From NCBI GenBank assembly GCA_027186245.1, contig CP114492.1:5840501-5904500 (forward strand): a DNA stretch of 64,000 nt. Reading direction: 5' to 3'. Each line of letters starts with the position of its first letter. Positions within the stretch are counted from its first letter, which is position 1. The notes beneath the pieces are model-generated. The model was not told where the DNA came from. It did not search any database and worked only from the letters and a program-made list of their open reading frames with translations. The DNA comes from Coriaria nepalensis (taxonomy: Eukaryota > Streptophyta > Magnoliopsida > Cucurbitales > Coriariaceae). A program made the translations under genes and the position numbers. Positions 47,423 to 58,874 of the stretch are shown piece by piece.

Positions 47423-50400
47423 ATGAGTGGTCAAAGGTATAGTTATTTTCTTTAACCATTTCTATGTGTAATTATGCTTGTCATAATATTGACATGGTGA
47501 CATATATACCTATACTACATTTTTCAGACTTCGTATCACAATTCAAACTGTTTCCCAATCCTCCCCATCATCTATAATTTCTTGCATAGAGTGCTTACCA
47601 AATGATGCTCAAGTTTCACCTCTTACCTTGGCCAATCTTTCTGAGCATGGGGACTTGAAGTCTTCGAATGAGCCAGCTGAATCTAGTAGGGCACTTAGAG
47701 ATGTACACATAGTAAGAAGTTAACAATTAAATTTTTATTAATTTCATGAAAATTTAGTTTTGTAAAATTGCAGTTGTATATTCCTATTGTACGAAAACCA
47801 TTTTCGAAAACTAAAAGTTTGATCGGACTTTAAATTGTATTTCACTGGAATGAACAATGGTGGGCTAACAGATCTTTTTTATTCTGTTGTCAGTCGACCG
47901 GACTAATAGAGGATTTTATTAATCTTGCTAAAGGAAATACAGAAAAAGATCTTGAAACCTGTGGGATTCTTGGTGCCTTTCTTGTAAGTTCATTCTCCTT
48001 TCCCTTTTCCCTTTTCCCCTTCTCAAGTTAAAATAATTCTATATTCCCCCTCATGTTCTAAGAGTTGCATATACTGTGGTACCATTACGTATCTTAATAA
48101 TTTTCCAAATGATATTATATGTAAGAGTCTCAGAACAATCTTTGGTATCCCATATCTGATATTGGATAAGAACCATCTTTTTTATGGCTGTTCCTCTCGC
48201 TTTAATTTTGTTTGGAAACTGTCATAATTTTTTTCTTTTAAGTACCAAGGATTGTTTTTCACTTAATGAAACATATTTCATTCATATGACCTTAGTTTCT
48301 TCCAATAATAGCATCTCCTTTTAAGAAACAAGAACCTTCTGTCTGTTCAGACTATTCCTTTGCTAAAGCTAATTTCTGTTCTTCTGTCTCATTCCCTTCA
48401 TCTGTTAGGAAAAAGAAATATTCTATGTAACCACTTTGGTTGTACCAAAACAGGAGTCAACTTCCAATTCTGTAAGTCATTTTATTGAAATTCTTGTCTC
48501 TATTTTGTTTCAGATATCGCGCCCCATTTCTGTCTCTTTATCAGTTTATTGTTTGAAATTCTTGGAATGACAGTGCCAAGCTATTAAGGAGGAGGAAGTT
48601 TTTGCTATTCAAAGTGAACGGTCTCTTTCTCCTATCGGATGGATTCATGTAGGTGGCTTCAATGTGAATGTGCTTAGTTCTTAAAAATGTCAAGAAAAGG
48701 GATCACAATATAGAAATACCAGCAATATTTCTATGTGAGAAATTCTTGTATGCAAATGGTGCATGGTCACATGGCACACCAAGCCCTATTACAACTACAA
48801 ACGCAACTCTCATGTGATGGACGAGAGTGACGTTTGTAGTTGTATTGGGGTTTTGTGTGCCAGTGGCCATGCACATGTCAATACAAGAATGTCTTTTCAA
48901 TGCAGACAGACACTCCCACACATAAAAAATACTTTTGCCATGCATTGATTAACTGTGTCTTTTCTACCCTTTCTTACCATATACATTTGTTACCCTTTCT
49001 ATATTGGACTGAAATTTTCATCCCCTTTTAAGGTTATCCCTTGTTTTTTCTTGAAACTTCAGACTCATCCTTCACAGAGCTGTTTCATGTCTTCAGTGGA
49101 TTTACATACTCATTATCCATATCAGGTTAGTACCTTTATCCCGCTTTCAATATTATTGGATATCTCACATCAAAAGCATCATACATTAAAATTCATTCTA
49201 TTTGAGAATTCTTTTAGCTAAAATACTAGGAATTTGCTCACTTGGTTCCATGTTACATGAGGAGAGTTTATTGATATACCCAGAAATATATACATCCTCT
49301 CTTTTATGGTATCATATTTTGTCCAGTACGTTCTATAGAACAACAAAAAAGTACCGTATGGATTTTGAAAGATTGAAAAAAATATATATATATGAAAATG
49401 TAATATACTTGGCACAGCCATTCTTTGGTACCCTTAAACCGGCGAGTAAACCTATTCTAAAACTTCTTGTTTTTCAGGTGATGGTACCTGAGGCTTTTGC
49501 CATTGTTGTGGCTCCGACTGATACCACAAGGTCCTTTCTCTCTTGTACTTAAGAAAATTTATTTTCATACATAAATATGGAACCACAAATTATACTTCAC
49601 ATAATTGCAGCTAATATAGGACATGCCTTTAGCACGTTGTGTTGTATCTCTATTTTCAAGCCTTATTTTTGTAGAAACTAGAAAATAAAGACCACTGTTT
49701 GACTCATTTAGCCCTTATAGATGACAAATATTATGTCACCAGTAACGCAGGAAGTTCAACCTTTAGGAACATGAATGATACTACTGGAGGAAAGCAGAAG
49801 TAAAAACAGACCTTGAGTTTGGATCTTCTAGACTTGTTTTCCTTTTAAGGCTTCTTTTGCAAACCATGAAACTCAAGAATTCAGTTTATTTAGGATTCTA
49901 TCTTTTAGTAGGATTTGTAAATCATGAAATTAATTAAGAAAATAAATTAAAAAACAAAACAAAAAAACCTTAAAAATCTGACTTCATTAGTTTAAGGAGA
50001 AAAACATGTGCAAAGGACACTTGTAATTATGTTTCCAAACATCTGATGTTTGCTTCATGTTAAAACTTTTTTTCTCCAAATGGTGTAAATGAAATCAATT
50101 CATCAATCAAAATTCTTGAATTGAAATTTCGAGTTAGAATTGGTTCCAAACGGGGGCCTTAAAAGTTGAGTGTAGGCAAGTAATACTGGTCAAATTGAGT
50201 TCTGACGATTCTCACTAGTTACTCATTATGATATTGGTAAATTCTTTCCAGGAGCTATGGAATATATCGACTGTCTGAACCTGGTGGAATGAATGTCTTA
50301 AAAGAGTGCCAAGAGAAAGAATTTCATCCTCACAAAGATCCAGCAAATGGGTTTTCTGTTTACGAGCACTGCACCAATGTCTACAAAAATCCAAATCTGA

Positions 50401-50426
50401 GGTTTGAAATTTTCGATTTGCGTTGA
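47423..50426 (+). CDS. AMSH2: AMSH-like deubiquitinase 2 (JAMM/MPN+ metalloprotease)
   Basis: Eight coding exons (47423-47436, 47528-47711, 47894-47983, 48409-48471, 48574-48648, 49063-49125, 49478-49530, 50252-50426) join in frame by GT-AG introns into 238 residues. The C-terminal MPN+ domain has the full JAMM zinc site: Glu87 (LETCGIL), then HTHPSQSCFMSSVD with His142, His144, Ser152 and Asp155. The C-terminus YEHCTNVYKNPNLRFEIFDL is that of plant AMSH proteins. AMSH enzymes cleave Lys63-linked ubiquitin chains at endosomes and aid ESCRT-dependent sorting. The long N-terminal MIT-like domain of AMSH1/3 is absent, which matches the short AMSH2 form. The tiny first exon encodes only MSGQ plus part of the next codon; the start is inferred from the splice and the conserved RLRITIQTVS-like N-terminus. 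Confidence 0.93.
48742..48890. repeat. Near-perfect 149-bp hairpin in AMSH2 intron 5
   Basis: The left arm 48742-48803 (starting attcttgtatgcaaatggtg) is complementary to the right arm 48831-48890 (ending atgtcaatacaagaat), with only a few mismatches. The loop itself pairs ctctc with gagag. It could be a small foldback MITE or a young microRNA/siRNA hairpin. It is transcribed as part of the intron. Confidence 0.85.
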
Positions 50427-50669
50427 AATGTATATTTATGGAAGCCATAGGATCTTTGTGCATAGTTGATACACGTTGATATAGAATATAGACACAGAAG
50501 AGCATATACATATGTTGATAAAGGTTGTAGTTGTTAAAAGTTAAAATTGAGGCATTCAAACTCAATATTTACCCTAACAGTTTGTATAGCAAAATAAGTT
50601 ACAGAAAATGGTGTATGAAGAAGTATTCCCATCTTGATTATCTATATTGCATTGTCATCTCCTTCATAG

Positions 50670-50675
50670 AATAAA
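50670..50675 (+). terminator. Likely poly(A) signal of AMSH2
   Basis: AATAAA lies 244 bp after the TGA stop at 50424-50426, a normal plant 3' UTR length. Confidence 0.4.
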
Positions 50676-51418
50676 GTAGCAGTATAAAATTCCTCGAGCA
50701 TATATATGGGTAACATAGTGTGGTTGAAAGAAGCCAAATTACTGACTAGTCTGAACCATGCGATCATTTAACGATTCATTTGATGGGAGATAAGGAGTCG
50801 TAGGGTATGGTCCCATCTCTGCAAAAGACCGTTGGTTCTCTCATATCAAGGGACTATATCAATTATTTAAGTATTAAAGGCTACTTCCCAGTTCTAGAGC
50901 TGAAACTTGAGAGACTAACAAAAACCATTTCATACTTAAATGAATTATTTATTTATTTATGATTTTTATTTTTATTTTTCATTTTTCCAAGTTTAGTAGT
51001 CAAATGATTTGGTCCGAAGTCACTTTAGGTGATGTAAGATTTTAATGTGATAGGGTTAGGTCAAATACCAAATCTAAATCCACAAATTATAGTTTTGAGT
51101 CTAAATAATCTAATTAAAAACTTTCTCTGGGATTGTCGGTCGTCATCATTCATTGGAATGTTTATATATTCTTACAGTTTCCGGCTATTCTTATAGTTTC
51201 CGGCTACTTAAAAGTAGAAATATATATATATATATATCCCAGAATTTACAGGAACATTTGATGCAGTTTAGGAAGATTCTAAATCAATAAAATCAGCCTA
51301 ATAAATCCTACCAAAAACCCTAAATCGCTTCTCCTTTTTTTTTTTTTACATTACAAAAGAAAACCCAATAATTCCTAATTATACCCAGCAGAAGAAGAAG
51401 AAGAAGAAGAAGAAGATG

Positions 51419-52354
51419 TTAAAAGGGATGCACATTTCTGCTCAGTCCGTTCACATTGGTGAAGAAGCCAACCAGATCTTGCCTATACGGCAGATACGAC
51501 CGTCGTTTAGTCACCTCCTTCTTACCTCTATTCCTCGCGTAATGCTTCTCGTGAGCAGAAGACGCCGTTCCGACCTTCACCTTCATTTTCCCCATTGATG
51601 TCTTCTCCTCCTTAACAACTTCCACGTCGTTCTTCTTCTCAACGGGGTTTTCTGTCTTCTCTTTGTTTGGCTTTGTGATCGCCTCCACCGCCGACGGAGA
51701 AGGATTATTTAAGAATACGAACGCATCCTTGCCGTCGCTATGACTCCGATGAATCAAGTCTCGGAACCTCCACAGCTTCGAGAAACCGGTGGAGTTGCTC
51801 TTCTTGCAAAGCTCCAGCGACGCCTCAACCGCCTTACTCGACCACTCGCAGTAAGTCCCTGGCTCGGCTCCGTCGAGCTTGTCGGACTCCGAAGATGATA
51901 CTTTATCACGTTCCTCGATGAATACCTTCTTCAATGGAGGCCGAAGAGACGAGGCGTTGCAATCGGCGTTGTTATGGTCTGCAAATAGTAGATCTCGGTT
52001 GAATAACGGATATATCGGACGAATCTGGCCATTCTGAAAGACATCTTCGGCGCTAATCGGAGATCCATCAGGGTTCGTGCAAGCAAAGGAAAACTCTTCC
52101 TCTTCCTCACCGCTCTCTTCGTCTCCTTCTTCTGCTTCCTCCTCCTCATCTTGCAACTTTTTGCTCTCCAATTTCTCGTCCAAAGCTGAGACTTCCCCAT
52201 CATCTTCTTCTCCTTTCCCTCTCAGTTCCTCAACTTTGTCATCAAAACCATTAATAATCTTCAGCTTTGCGCAAAAATCTTCGCTCATTTTCGTCACGCA
52301 GAAATTACAACTCGATCCAGTCGGAGGAAAGGATGACACCTTAATCGCTTGCAT
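51419..52354 (-). CDS. DUF1645 family protein
   Basis: A single uninterrupted frame of 311 residues, without an intron. An N-terminal acidic stretch (residues about 69-87, nearly all Glu/Asp) is followed by the three conserved DUF1645 blocks: FACTNPDGSPISAEDVFQNG (90-109) with IRPIYPLFNRDLLF, then KLWRFRDLIHRSHSDGKDAF (194-213), then RRSYLPYRQDLVGFFTNVNG (285-304) leading to LSRNVHPF at the C-terminus. The family is plant-specific with no settled biochemical role; members have been linked to stress response and organ size. No signal peptide or membrane segment is present; the basic and acidic patches suit a nuclear or cytosolic protein. A (CT)n tract at 52371-52399 lies just upstream of the ATG, in the presumed leader. 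Confidence 0.92.
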   Translation of the reverse strand: MQAIKVSSFPPTGSSCNFCVTKMSEDFCAKLKIINGFDDKVEELRGKGEEDDGEVSALDEKLESKKLQDEEEEAEEGDEESGEEEEEFSFACTNPDGSPISAEDVFQNGQIRPIYPLFNRDLLFADHNNADCNASSLRPPLKKVFIEERDKVSSSESDKLDGAEPGTYCEWSSKAVEASLELCKKSNSTGFSKLWRFRDLIHRSHSDGKDAFVFLNNPSPSAVEAITKPNKEKTENPVEKKNDVEVVKEEKTSMGKMKVKVGTASSAHEKHYARNRGKKEVTKRRSYLPYRQDLVGFFTNVNGLSRNVHPF

Positions 52355-52367
52355 ATTTTGTAAATGT

Positions 52368-52370
<3 letters not shown>

Positions 52371-52399
<29 letters not shown>
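52371..52399. repeat. (CT)n microsatellite in the DUF1645 leader
   Basis: An uninterrupted CT run on the plus strand (GA on the gene strand), 17 bp upstream of the DUF1645 ATG. It is probably in the 5' UTR. Confidence 0.9.
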
Positions 52400-52400
<1 letters not shown>

Positions 52401-52839
52401 AGCGGTGAGAGTATGTAAAATTTAAAACACCTAATTTGGGGATTGGGGGTGATTTTAATAAGGCAGTTGGCTGGTGGTAGGGACGGAAAGTACTAGTTTT
52501 CATCAGCTTAAAACGTCAGCGTTTTTGGTTTAAAAATATTGAAATTCAGGTGGAGTTTCGTTAAGAGAGAGAGAGTAAAAAAAACGCGTCAGGTCCCGTT
52601 TACGTTGGCCTCACGAAATTTCGGGAAAAGAAATCTTGGAACTCTCGTTTGGCCTGGAGTTTTTTTTTTTTTTTGGCGGCTCCTTTACTTTTTACTTGAT
52701 ACTTTTGGAGTGTTCGCACGGTGTCGTGTAATAATATTCAAAGATTCACATGTAGCGAGACTTAGGCTTAGACCCTTTTTTTTTTTTTTCAAAAGTATAG
52801 ATTTTAATAAAGGAATATCGGTGAAGTTTCATACTTGAA

Positions 52840-53270
52840 GTAAAAATAATACATAATAAATGAAATTAAGGGAGAATATTAGTTGATTTTTATTATTTTT
52901 TTAATGTGTTTATTTGGTGTTAAAATTAAATAATTTATATTTTGAGAAAATAACGTGTATTTTGAGAAAATAAAGGAATATCTTAAGAGACAGACGACAT
53001 ACGGACCGAATCTGTTTTAAGGATACTGTGGAAGCGCACATGCTTCGGAATTCCCCTTCATCAATTTGGTTTGCGAATTTATATTATTTATAATTTTGTT
53101 TTGTTTTACAACATTCTCAATTTTATTTATACTTAAAAGTTACTGTTTCCTATATAGTTTATCCTTTACGAGTTTTGATGATTTATAATTATTTAGTTAC
53201 TAAGATACTCATATCAATGTGTGTGCAATTTCAAAAATAGAATATGAAAGTAGCTGACAAGCTGCTACTA
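52840..53270. other. Intergenic region with no gene seen
   Basis: AT-rich sequence between the DUF1645 promoter side and the copia gag relic. It includes a tandem ttttgagaaaataa phrase near 52940-52972. Confidence 0.4.
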
Positions 53271-53275
53271 TCAAG

Positions 53276-53614
53276 ATGACCCCTTCTATCACCCGAGTCA
53301 CTCATTTCGTGGTTCTTCATGTGAACTATAATGAGAAGCTTGAGAAATTCAATAGACATAATTTCAAAAGGTAGCAGCAAAAGATGTTATTCTACCTGAT
53401 TTTTAATGGAAAGTGCTCCTGAGCTCAAAGATAATGACCATGATGTCTAAGCAGTCAGTACTATTGATACTTTAAATCATTCTGACTTTCTATGTTGAAA
53501 TTATACAATAAACGGTCTGACCAACTCTCTATACTCTGTATATAGTACAAAAAAAATGCCGGAGGAGTTATGAGATGCCTTAGACCATAAATATAAGATT
53601 GATTTCCATTCTAA
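53276..53614 (+). pseudogene. Copia gag fragment beside the short LTR element
   Basis: The plus strand encodes the start of a UBN2-type copia Gag: LEKFNRHNFKR followed by QQKMLFYL near 53.35 kb (a stop replaces the usual Trp), then DFLC, NYTINGLTNSLYSVYS and MPEELWDALDHKYK near 53.5-53.6 kb, with stops in between. Similarity stops at the target site duplication of the LTR element at 53620, and no continuation was recognised beyond 55137. The gag relic was therefore present before that insertion. Confidence 0.65.
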
Positions 53615-53619
53615 TAATG
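53615..53619. repeat. Target site duplication TAATG, left
   Basis: TAATG here is identical to the five bases at 55133-55137. They flank the LTR element exactly, as expected for integrase-made 5-bp duplications. Confidence 0.8.
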
Positions 53620-53933
53620 TGTTGAACGTTTGAGTCAAACTACTTATTTATGGCAGAAGGTTGAAACTAGAGTTGCGAAAAACTAATATTTTTTCATTAA
53701 TCAATCAAAACATGAAAACATACATACTTCTCTGCTACTATTTATAATGCAGACTAACAACTAATCACTAGAAATACTCATACGAATACTACTAATTAAT
53801 CAAATACTAAAACAAACTAATAAATAAAATACTAAAATCTAAAGATAAAGATACTAAATATAAAGATAAAAATAGTAAGTAAAATAAACATGCTAAGATT
53901 AGGTATTTTGATTCTCTTTAATCGTATCATAAC
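53620..53933 (-). repeat. 3' LTR of the ABCF-carrying element
   Basis: Direct repeat partner of 54831-55132. It shares tggcagaaggttgaaac, acttctctgctactatttat, cactagaaatactcatac and the terminal TGTT..AACA with small changes. Confidence 0.85.
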
Positions 53934-54016
53934 ATTACTGTCCTCTGGAAAATAAACTTGGTCCTCAATGTTCAAGATAGAAAATTATTGTTTTGTTTCC
54001 AAATTACTTTTTCTTC

Positions 54017-54560
54017 TTAAATTCTTCTATCATCACCCACCACTTCTTGTTCAATCAAAAGCATGTTAGTGATCTTCCTCCAAGCAAGAAGTTTTAATAA
54101 TGTATACTTCCCAATTCCTTTGGGTGTGACTATTCCATACCTCTTCCCATGAGATATCTTACCTATAACATTATCCTTTAAGAGCTTTTTACCTTGAACC
54201 GAAAGATAGAAATTTTCAATCATTATATCGTTGATGTGTGCATCAACTTCATTTTCACTATCAAGAACTGAAGCTCGTCTCCGTTTAACCACAATGAAGG
54301 CATCATAGTCCTTTTTTAAGGCATCTTCTTTGATACAAAATGCGGATCATTGTAATCAGATGGTGGGAGGTCAATAGTGGCATAAGATGCAATTTTTGAG
54401 ACAACTATTACTCAAGACTTAGATGTGGTCTTTGAAGAGGATGACAAATCTTCTTCAGATTTTTTGAATTTTTGGTACATACTAGCAAGCAATTCATAGA
54501 AATAAAGCTTATTTTCCTTTTCATCTTTGGAAATATCTCGACTATTGTTGCTACTTATGT
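54017..54560 (-). pseudogene. Captured ABCF (GCN4/ABCF4-like) gene fragment
   Basis: On the minus strand a Lys/Ser-rich N-terminal part (LYFYELLASMYQKFKKSEED near 54.5 kb; IDLPPSDYND near 54.36 kb) leads into the 91-codon open piece 54017-54292: ASVLDSENEVDAHINDIMIE, NFYLSVQGKKLLKD, KISHGKRYGIVTPKGIGKYT, LLKLLAWRK and LLIEQEVVGDD. This is the N-terminus and first nucleotide-binding domain start of an ABCF ATPase (translation-associated, soluble, no membrane part). The Walker A is damaged (first Gly lost, Ser replaced by Tyr), stops interrupt the N-terminal part, and everything after the Walker A region is missing. It sits wholly between the LTRs of the small retroelement. Confidence 0.8.
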
Positions 54561-54816
54561 GAGGCGAGTCATAGGGTGATTTCAGATGCCTGATAGATGA
54601 GTGGCTAGAACGGTTTGATGGAATTTGATGATCTTTTTAATGGTGGTGGTACGAGCACTTGACATTGCAAATTTTTGACTGATTCATTAATTGGTTCAAA
54701 AAAATTTATACTCTCTGAATTTTCTCTTCGAAATTTCGCAGTGCTTGTAGCACGTCCTTTTGAAAGCCTTAAGTGGCTTCAATACAATCACAATGGGATC
54801 CAACCATTACACATTG

Positions 54817-54829
54817 CCTCTGTTACCAA
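54817..54829 (-). other. Primer binding site of the LTR element
   Basis: The minus strand reads TTGGTAACAGAGG directly after the 5' LTR. This is close to the TGGTATCAGAGC complement of initiator Met tRNA used by many plant LTR elements. Confidence 0.65.
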
Positions 54830-54830
54830 T

Positions 54831-55132
54831 TGTTGAACTCTTGAATCCAAAATTACTTCCTTATGGTAGAAGGTTGAAATCGGAGTTACGAACAACGGAT
54901 AATATTTCATTAATAAATCAAAACATGAAAAAAATACCTACTTCTCTACTACTATTTATAATGCAAACTAGCAGCTAATCACTAAAAATACTCATACAAA
55001 TACTACTAATTAATCAAATATTGATAAATAAATTAATAAATAAAATACTAAAGATAAAGATGAAGATACTAATTAAAATAAAGATGCTAAAAGATATTTA
55101 AGATTAGATTTTTTAATTCTCACATCCTAACA
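54831..55132 (-). repeat. 5' LTR of the ABCF-carrying element
   Basis: Direct repeat partner of 53620-53933. In the element's orientation it is followed after one base by the primer binding site at 54817-54829. Confidence 0.85.
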
Positions 55133-55137
55133 TAATG

Positions 55138-58100
55138 ACATGCGTAAAGCTTTTTAGAGGATGTCTCCTAGTGAGAAGTTTTAAAGACAATCTCTCATAA
55201 AAGAAGAGGGAGGTTCCTTATACCCTAACATTATATTTCACTTTTTGTATTTTCTCTCTACTTATTCCTCTAAACGATGACTTAAGTATCGGAGGAAGTG
55301 TTGTTGGCTATAATCCCGGCTCCATTCTCTTGTTTGTGGTGTGCAGTTGAGGACTTTTCTAAGAGATATACTATTGGCCATGGTGAAATCAACCGATGGA
55401 GCATATTCTCGCACCAACAATATTGAATATGAGTTGTTTCATATCTCAAAAATTGAGGGTTGAGAGTGGTTGCAATAGCAACGGTGGTGGGGTTCGGATC
55501 CGAAAAAAATTAAAGGGGTATGAATTGTTGTAACAATGGAGGTGATGATGTTTAGATTCGGGAAAATCGATATTTATGATAATATTGGGGATATTAGTTG
55601 AAAAAAATAAAAAAAATAAGATATAATAAGATTGAGTGAAAATAAATAAAGTTATTAGGGTTTAAATATAAAAAAAAAATGTCAATTATATAATATATGA
55701 TCATGTGATATAATGAATGGTCGTATTTTGATGAATATTTTTAGAATAAAGATATTTTTCTACCTTTTTCCAAAATTTGGAAAATACATCCTTATTTTTA
55801 TATACTAAAATTTGATCCTAATTTTATATTATTCCAAAGACTTATCTAATTTACCAAAAAAAAAAAAAAAAAAATTCACCTACGAAAGAAACTAAAAAAA
55901 AAAAAAAACATTTAACTCTTATAATTTATTTATTTTTAGTTTTTCTTTCTTTAACTTAGTGCAAACTCCAAACTATCCACTTTATACAGAAAACCTCCGG
56001 CCCTCTTCTAGAGGACCACAATACGTTCTTGTACCGTTTAGAACTCTATATATATATTAACAACAAAATGAAATTAAGCAGTGTAGCTGCTGTGTAGGGA
56101 CTTTCATGCGGGTCCAACATGCTGGACAAAGATTCTCTATTATTATCGTCAATCACAATATGAAGAAGCAACTGAGAAGGTGTGGTATATACTAATATAT
56201 GATAGAAGAAGATTATGTAGGCTTCATAAACTTGCTCCAATTATTAGTTGAAAGGCGTCATCGTTGACAAATTAGATCAGTATATTCATTGCTTTCAGAC
56301 CATAACACTCTTCCATTAATTGCTAGGAAGGTTCTATTGACGGTCAGGTCAACGGTCAATGTATGGATTAGAATACGCTGGAATTACAAGAAAGCGAAAG
56401 AATGTAAATACAAAAAAAAAAAAAAAAGGGGGAAAGCAACTAGGTCTATAAATAAGGAATGTAAAACAATTGAATGCCGTCTTTATCGTATATTCGCATA
56501 AGGGTTCTTTGTCTTCCAAAAAAACTACTTTATTGCGAAAGCGAGATAATAATGGGTTTGTCAGAAAAGCTTCCTGGCCTGAGAGAGAAAAAAATGGGTC
56601 CAATAATAAAGTCAGAGCAGGAGAGGAAAACGACCCACAATAAGAAAACACATTCTAGAGTAGAGGCCTCCTTAAAATAGGTATTAAAGACATAATTAAG
56701 AGAAGTACAGATTTTCTTATTATTTTCATGCCCTAATCAATGCGATTAAAGGGACATTTATACAATTCTCATATCGGTTTATTTATCGATTATCAATAAA
56801 CCAGTGCATGCCCCACTTTTTTTAAAAAGTAACAATTTAAAAATATTATAATTATCTTTTAGGAGTTTTTATATTTTGAAATCATTGAATGATTTTATCA
56901 ATATCAATTTTATCAAATGTTTCACCCAATAAATATAACTAAGCAATCATTCAACTATTTATCTCTCATTCAACTTCATAAATTATTTCTTATGAAATTC
57001 ATAATCAAGAATATTCGTTCCACAATTGCAATAGGAACTAGAATGATCAATGCAAAATCAATAAGCTGATAAACTTCTAGATACAATAAATTTTTCTTTG
57101 TCTTCACCATTATCTTCGCAAGGCTAGAAATTCCAAGAAAAACTTTTACTAGAGCAAACATCAACGATATAATTATCTAATTGATCTTCAAGCAACATAA
57201 GTTTGTACTCTACAAATTCAATCATATAATCCGGCTAAATTAATTAATCTTGACTTATAAAAAACAGATAATGACTCACTTGAATTCAAACTCCATTGTG
57301 TTTGTTTTTAATAAAATTAATAAAAATTATATTTTTCTATATATAATTATTGTGAATATATTATTTTCAAATAATATGAATAAATATCAAAAAAATTATA
57401 AATTTATTAATGTGACTATAATCTTATTAATATGAGAGGATTAAGATTATAGATATTGAATTAAATTGTCTGCAACATAATAAAGTATGAAATCTTTAAT
57501 ATAATTGTTGCTAGTATGGTATTCTAGCATTATGAATGCGTATGAGCTAGATCCGAATCACTGATATAAATAGACATTTTAGTGGAAGTATTTTATATAA
57601 TTGGATTATATATGACATGACTCGATATGAATTAATTTTTTATTGAAATACTGTTTACCATAAAGAATTAAATTCATATCAATAGATGATTATATACAGA
57701 TCAATCTAAATTATGAGTAGTCATGAACTCATGTTTATGTCAACTAGATCTTTTGATTCACTCGTCATGAGTTGTTTGTAAAACAAGCTCAAGACTTTTG
57801 TTTTGAATATTTATTGGGATAAGCTGCTGAGAACATGATTTAAAAATATGGAATCCAAATATTCTTCATAGAAGGTTTTATATTGTTTCCCTTAAGGATT
57901 AATTCTGAAATTGAATGGTTTTGAGTTCAAATTTATAATTAAGTTATAAATTGACCGTTTACTAATGAAATTAATAGTACTTAAGGACCAATAGATAATT
58001 AGAGAGGTAAAATGGTAATTTTGACATGTTCTAATTATGAATAAATTTTTGGAGAATTGAATACATGAAATGATTATATCAATAGACTACTAGAGATTGC

Positions 58101-58870
58101 TCAATAAATATTTTCTATAATTGCAATAGTGCAATCTCATATTTATAGTGGAATAATACTAGGATTAATAAATTAAGATTTTTATACTTCCCCCTTTTTA
58201 AAAATCTTATATCCGTGTCCATATATATAGTGGAATAATCGTATAATCTCATATTTGAAAAAAAGACATAACACACGTGTCCATCAAGTTATATCCGAAA
58301 GTATATACTTCCATTTTAAAAATCTTTTTAAGAATCTTTTTAATTATTTTTGCTAAGTTTTTAAATCTACAATAATGATATTTATCATTTCTTTATCTAA
58401 GTTTTTCAATCTAAGGATATTTCAATCTCAAAACCTTAACAATGTCAAAGGTGAGCTCCAAATTTCTATGAAGATGAATGAATAACCATATACTTATTGG
58501 ATCTTTGATGAATTTTTTTTCTTTGAGTTTCATTAGTTTTGATATTTATACTGGATCTTTGGGCTTTTGTTTTTAAAGAATACAGTATTTTTAGGAATTT
58601 ATTTCTCATATTTAAAGTATTTGTTATTAATATCTTGAGATCTCAAAATTTAAAAGACGTAATCTTAATGTATATTTTCACTTTCTATTCTTTCTACTTT
58701 ATTTAAAAAATATTAAATTATAATATTTTACCTATATATCCATATATTTTTCTCCCCTAAAAATAAAGTCTTTTTTTTTATAAATAGATCCAACCTTAGC
58801 ACATACATATATAAATACAAATAGAATTAAAAAAAAAAAACTCTCACTCTTACTTTTTGAGAAGGCGTAG
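55138..58870. other. Intergenic region with no gene seen
   Basis: AT-rich and repeat-like. Short frames at 56289-56680, 56976-57164 and 57250-57435 have no recognisable domain. Poly-A runs occur near 55857-55874. Confidence 0.5.
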
Positions 58871-58874
58871 CTCG

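Larger units (their letters stand above)
53620..55132 (-). mobile_element. Short non-autonomous LTR retrotransposon carrying an ABCF gene fragment
   Basis: Two direct repeats, 53620-53933 (314 bp) and 54831-55132 (302 bp), each begin TGTT and end AACA, and are flanked by identical 5-bp duplications TAATG (53615-53619, 55133-55137). In minus orientation a primer binding site TTGGTAACAGAG follows the 5' LTR after one base, and a purine-rich tract (CAGAGGACAGTAA) precedes the 3' LTR. The 0.9-kb interior has no gag or pol enzyme domains; it contains a host-like ABCF gene piece in the same orientation. The total of 1.5 kb is in the TRIM or small-LARD range. The sequence just before the purine tract resembles the polyprotein end of Ty3/gypsy elements, so a gypsy parent is inferred. 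The LTRs differ at many positions, so the insertion is not recent. Confidence 0.85.

Noticed and set aside
49202..49552. Plus-strand 116-codon frame in AMSH2
   Set aside because: It runs through intron 6 into exon 7; only the part from 49478 is coding.
52077..52418. Plus-strand Ser-rich 113-codon frame
   Set aside because: Shadow of the acidic DUF1645 segment (GAA/GAG reads as TTC/CTC).
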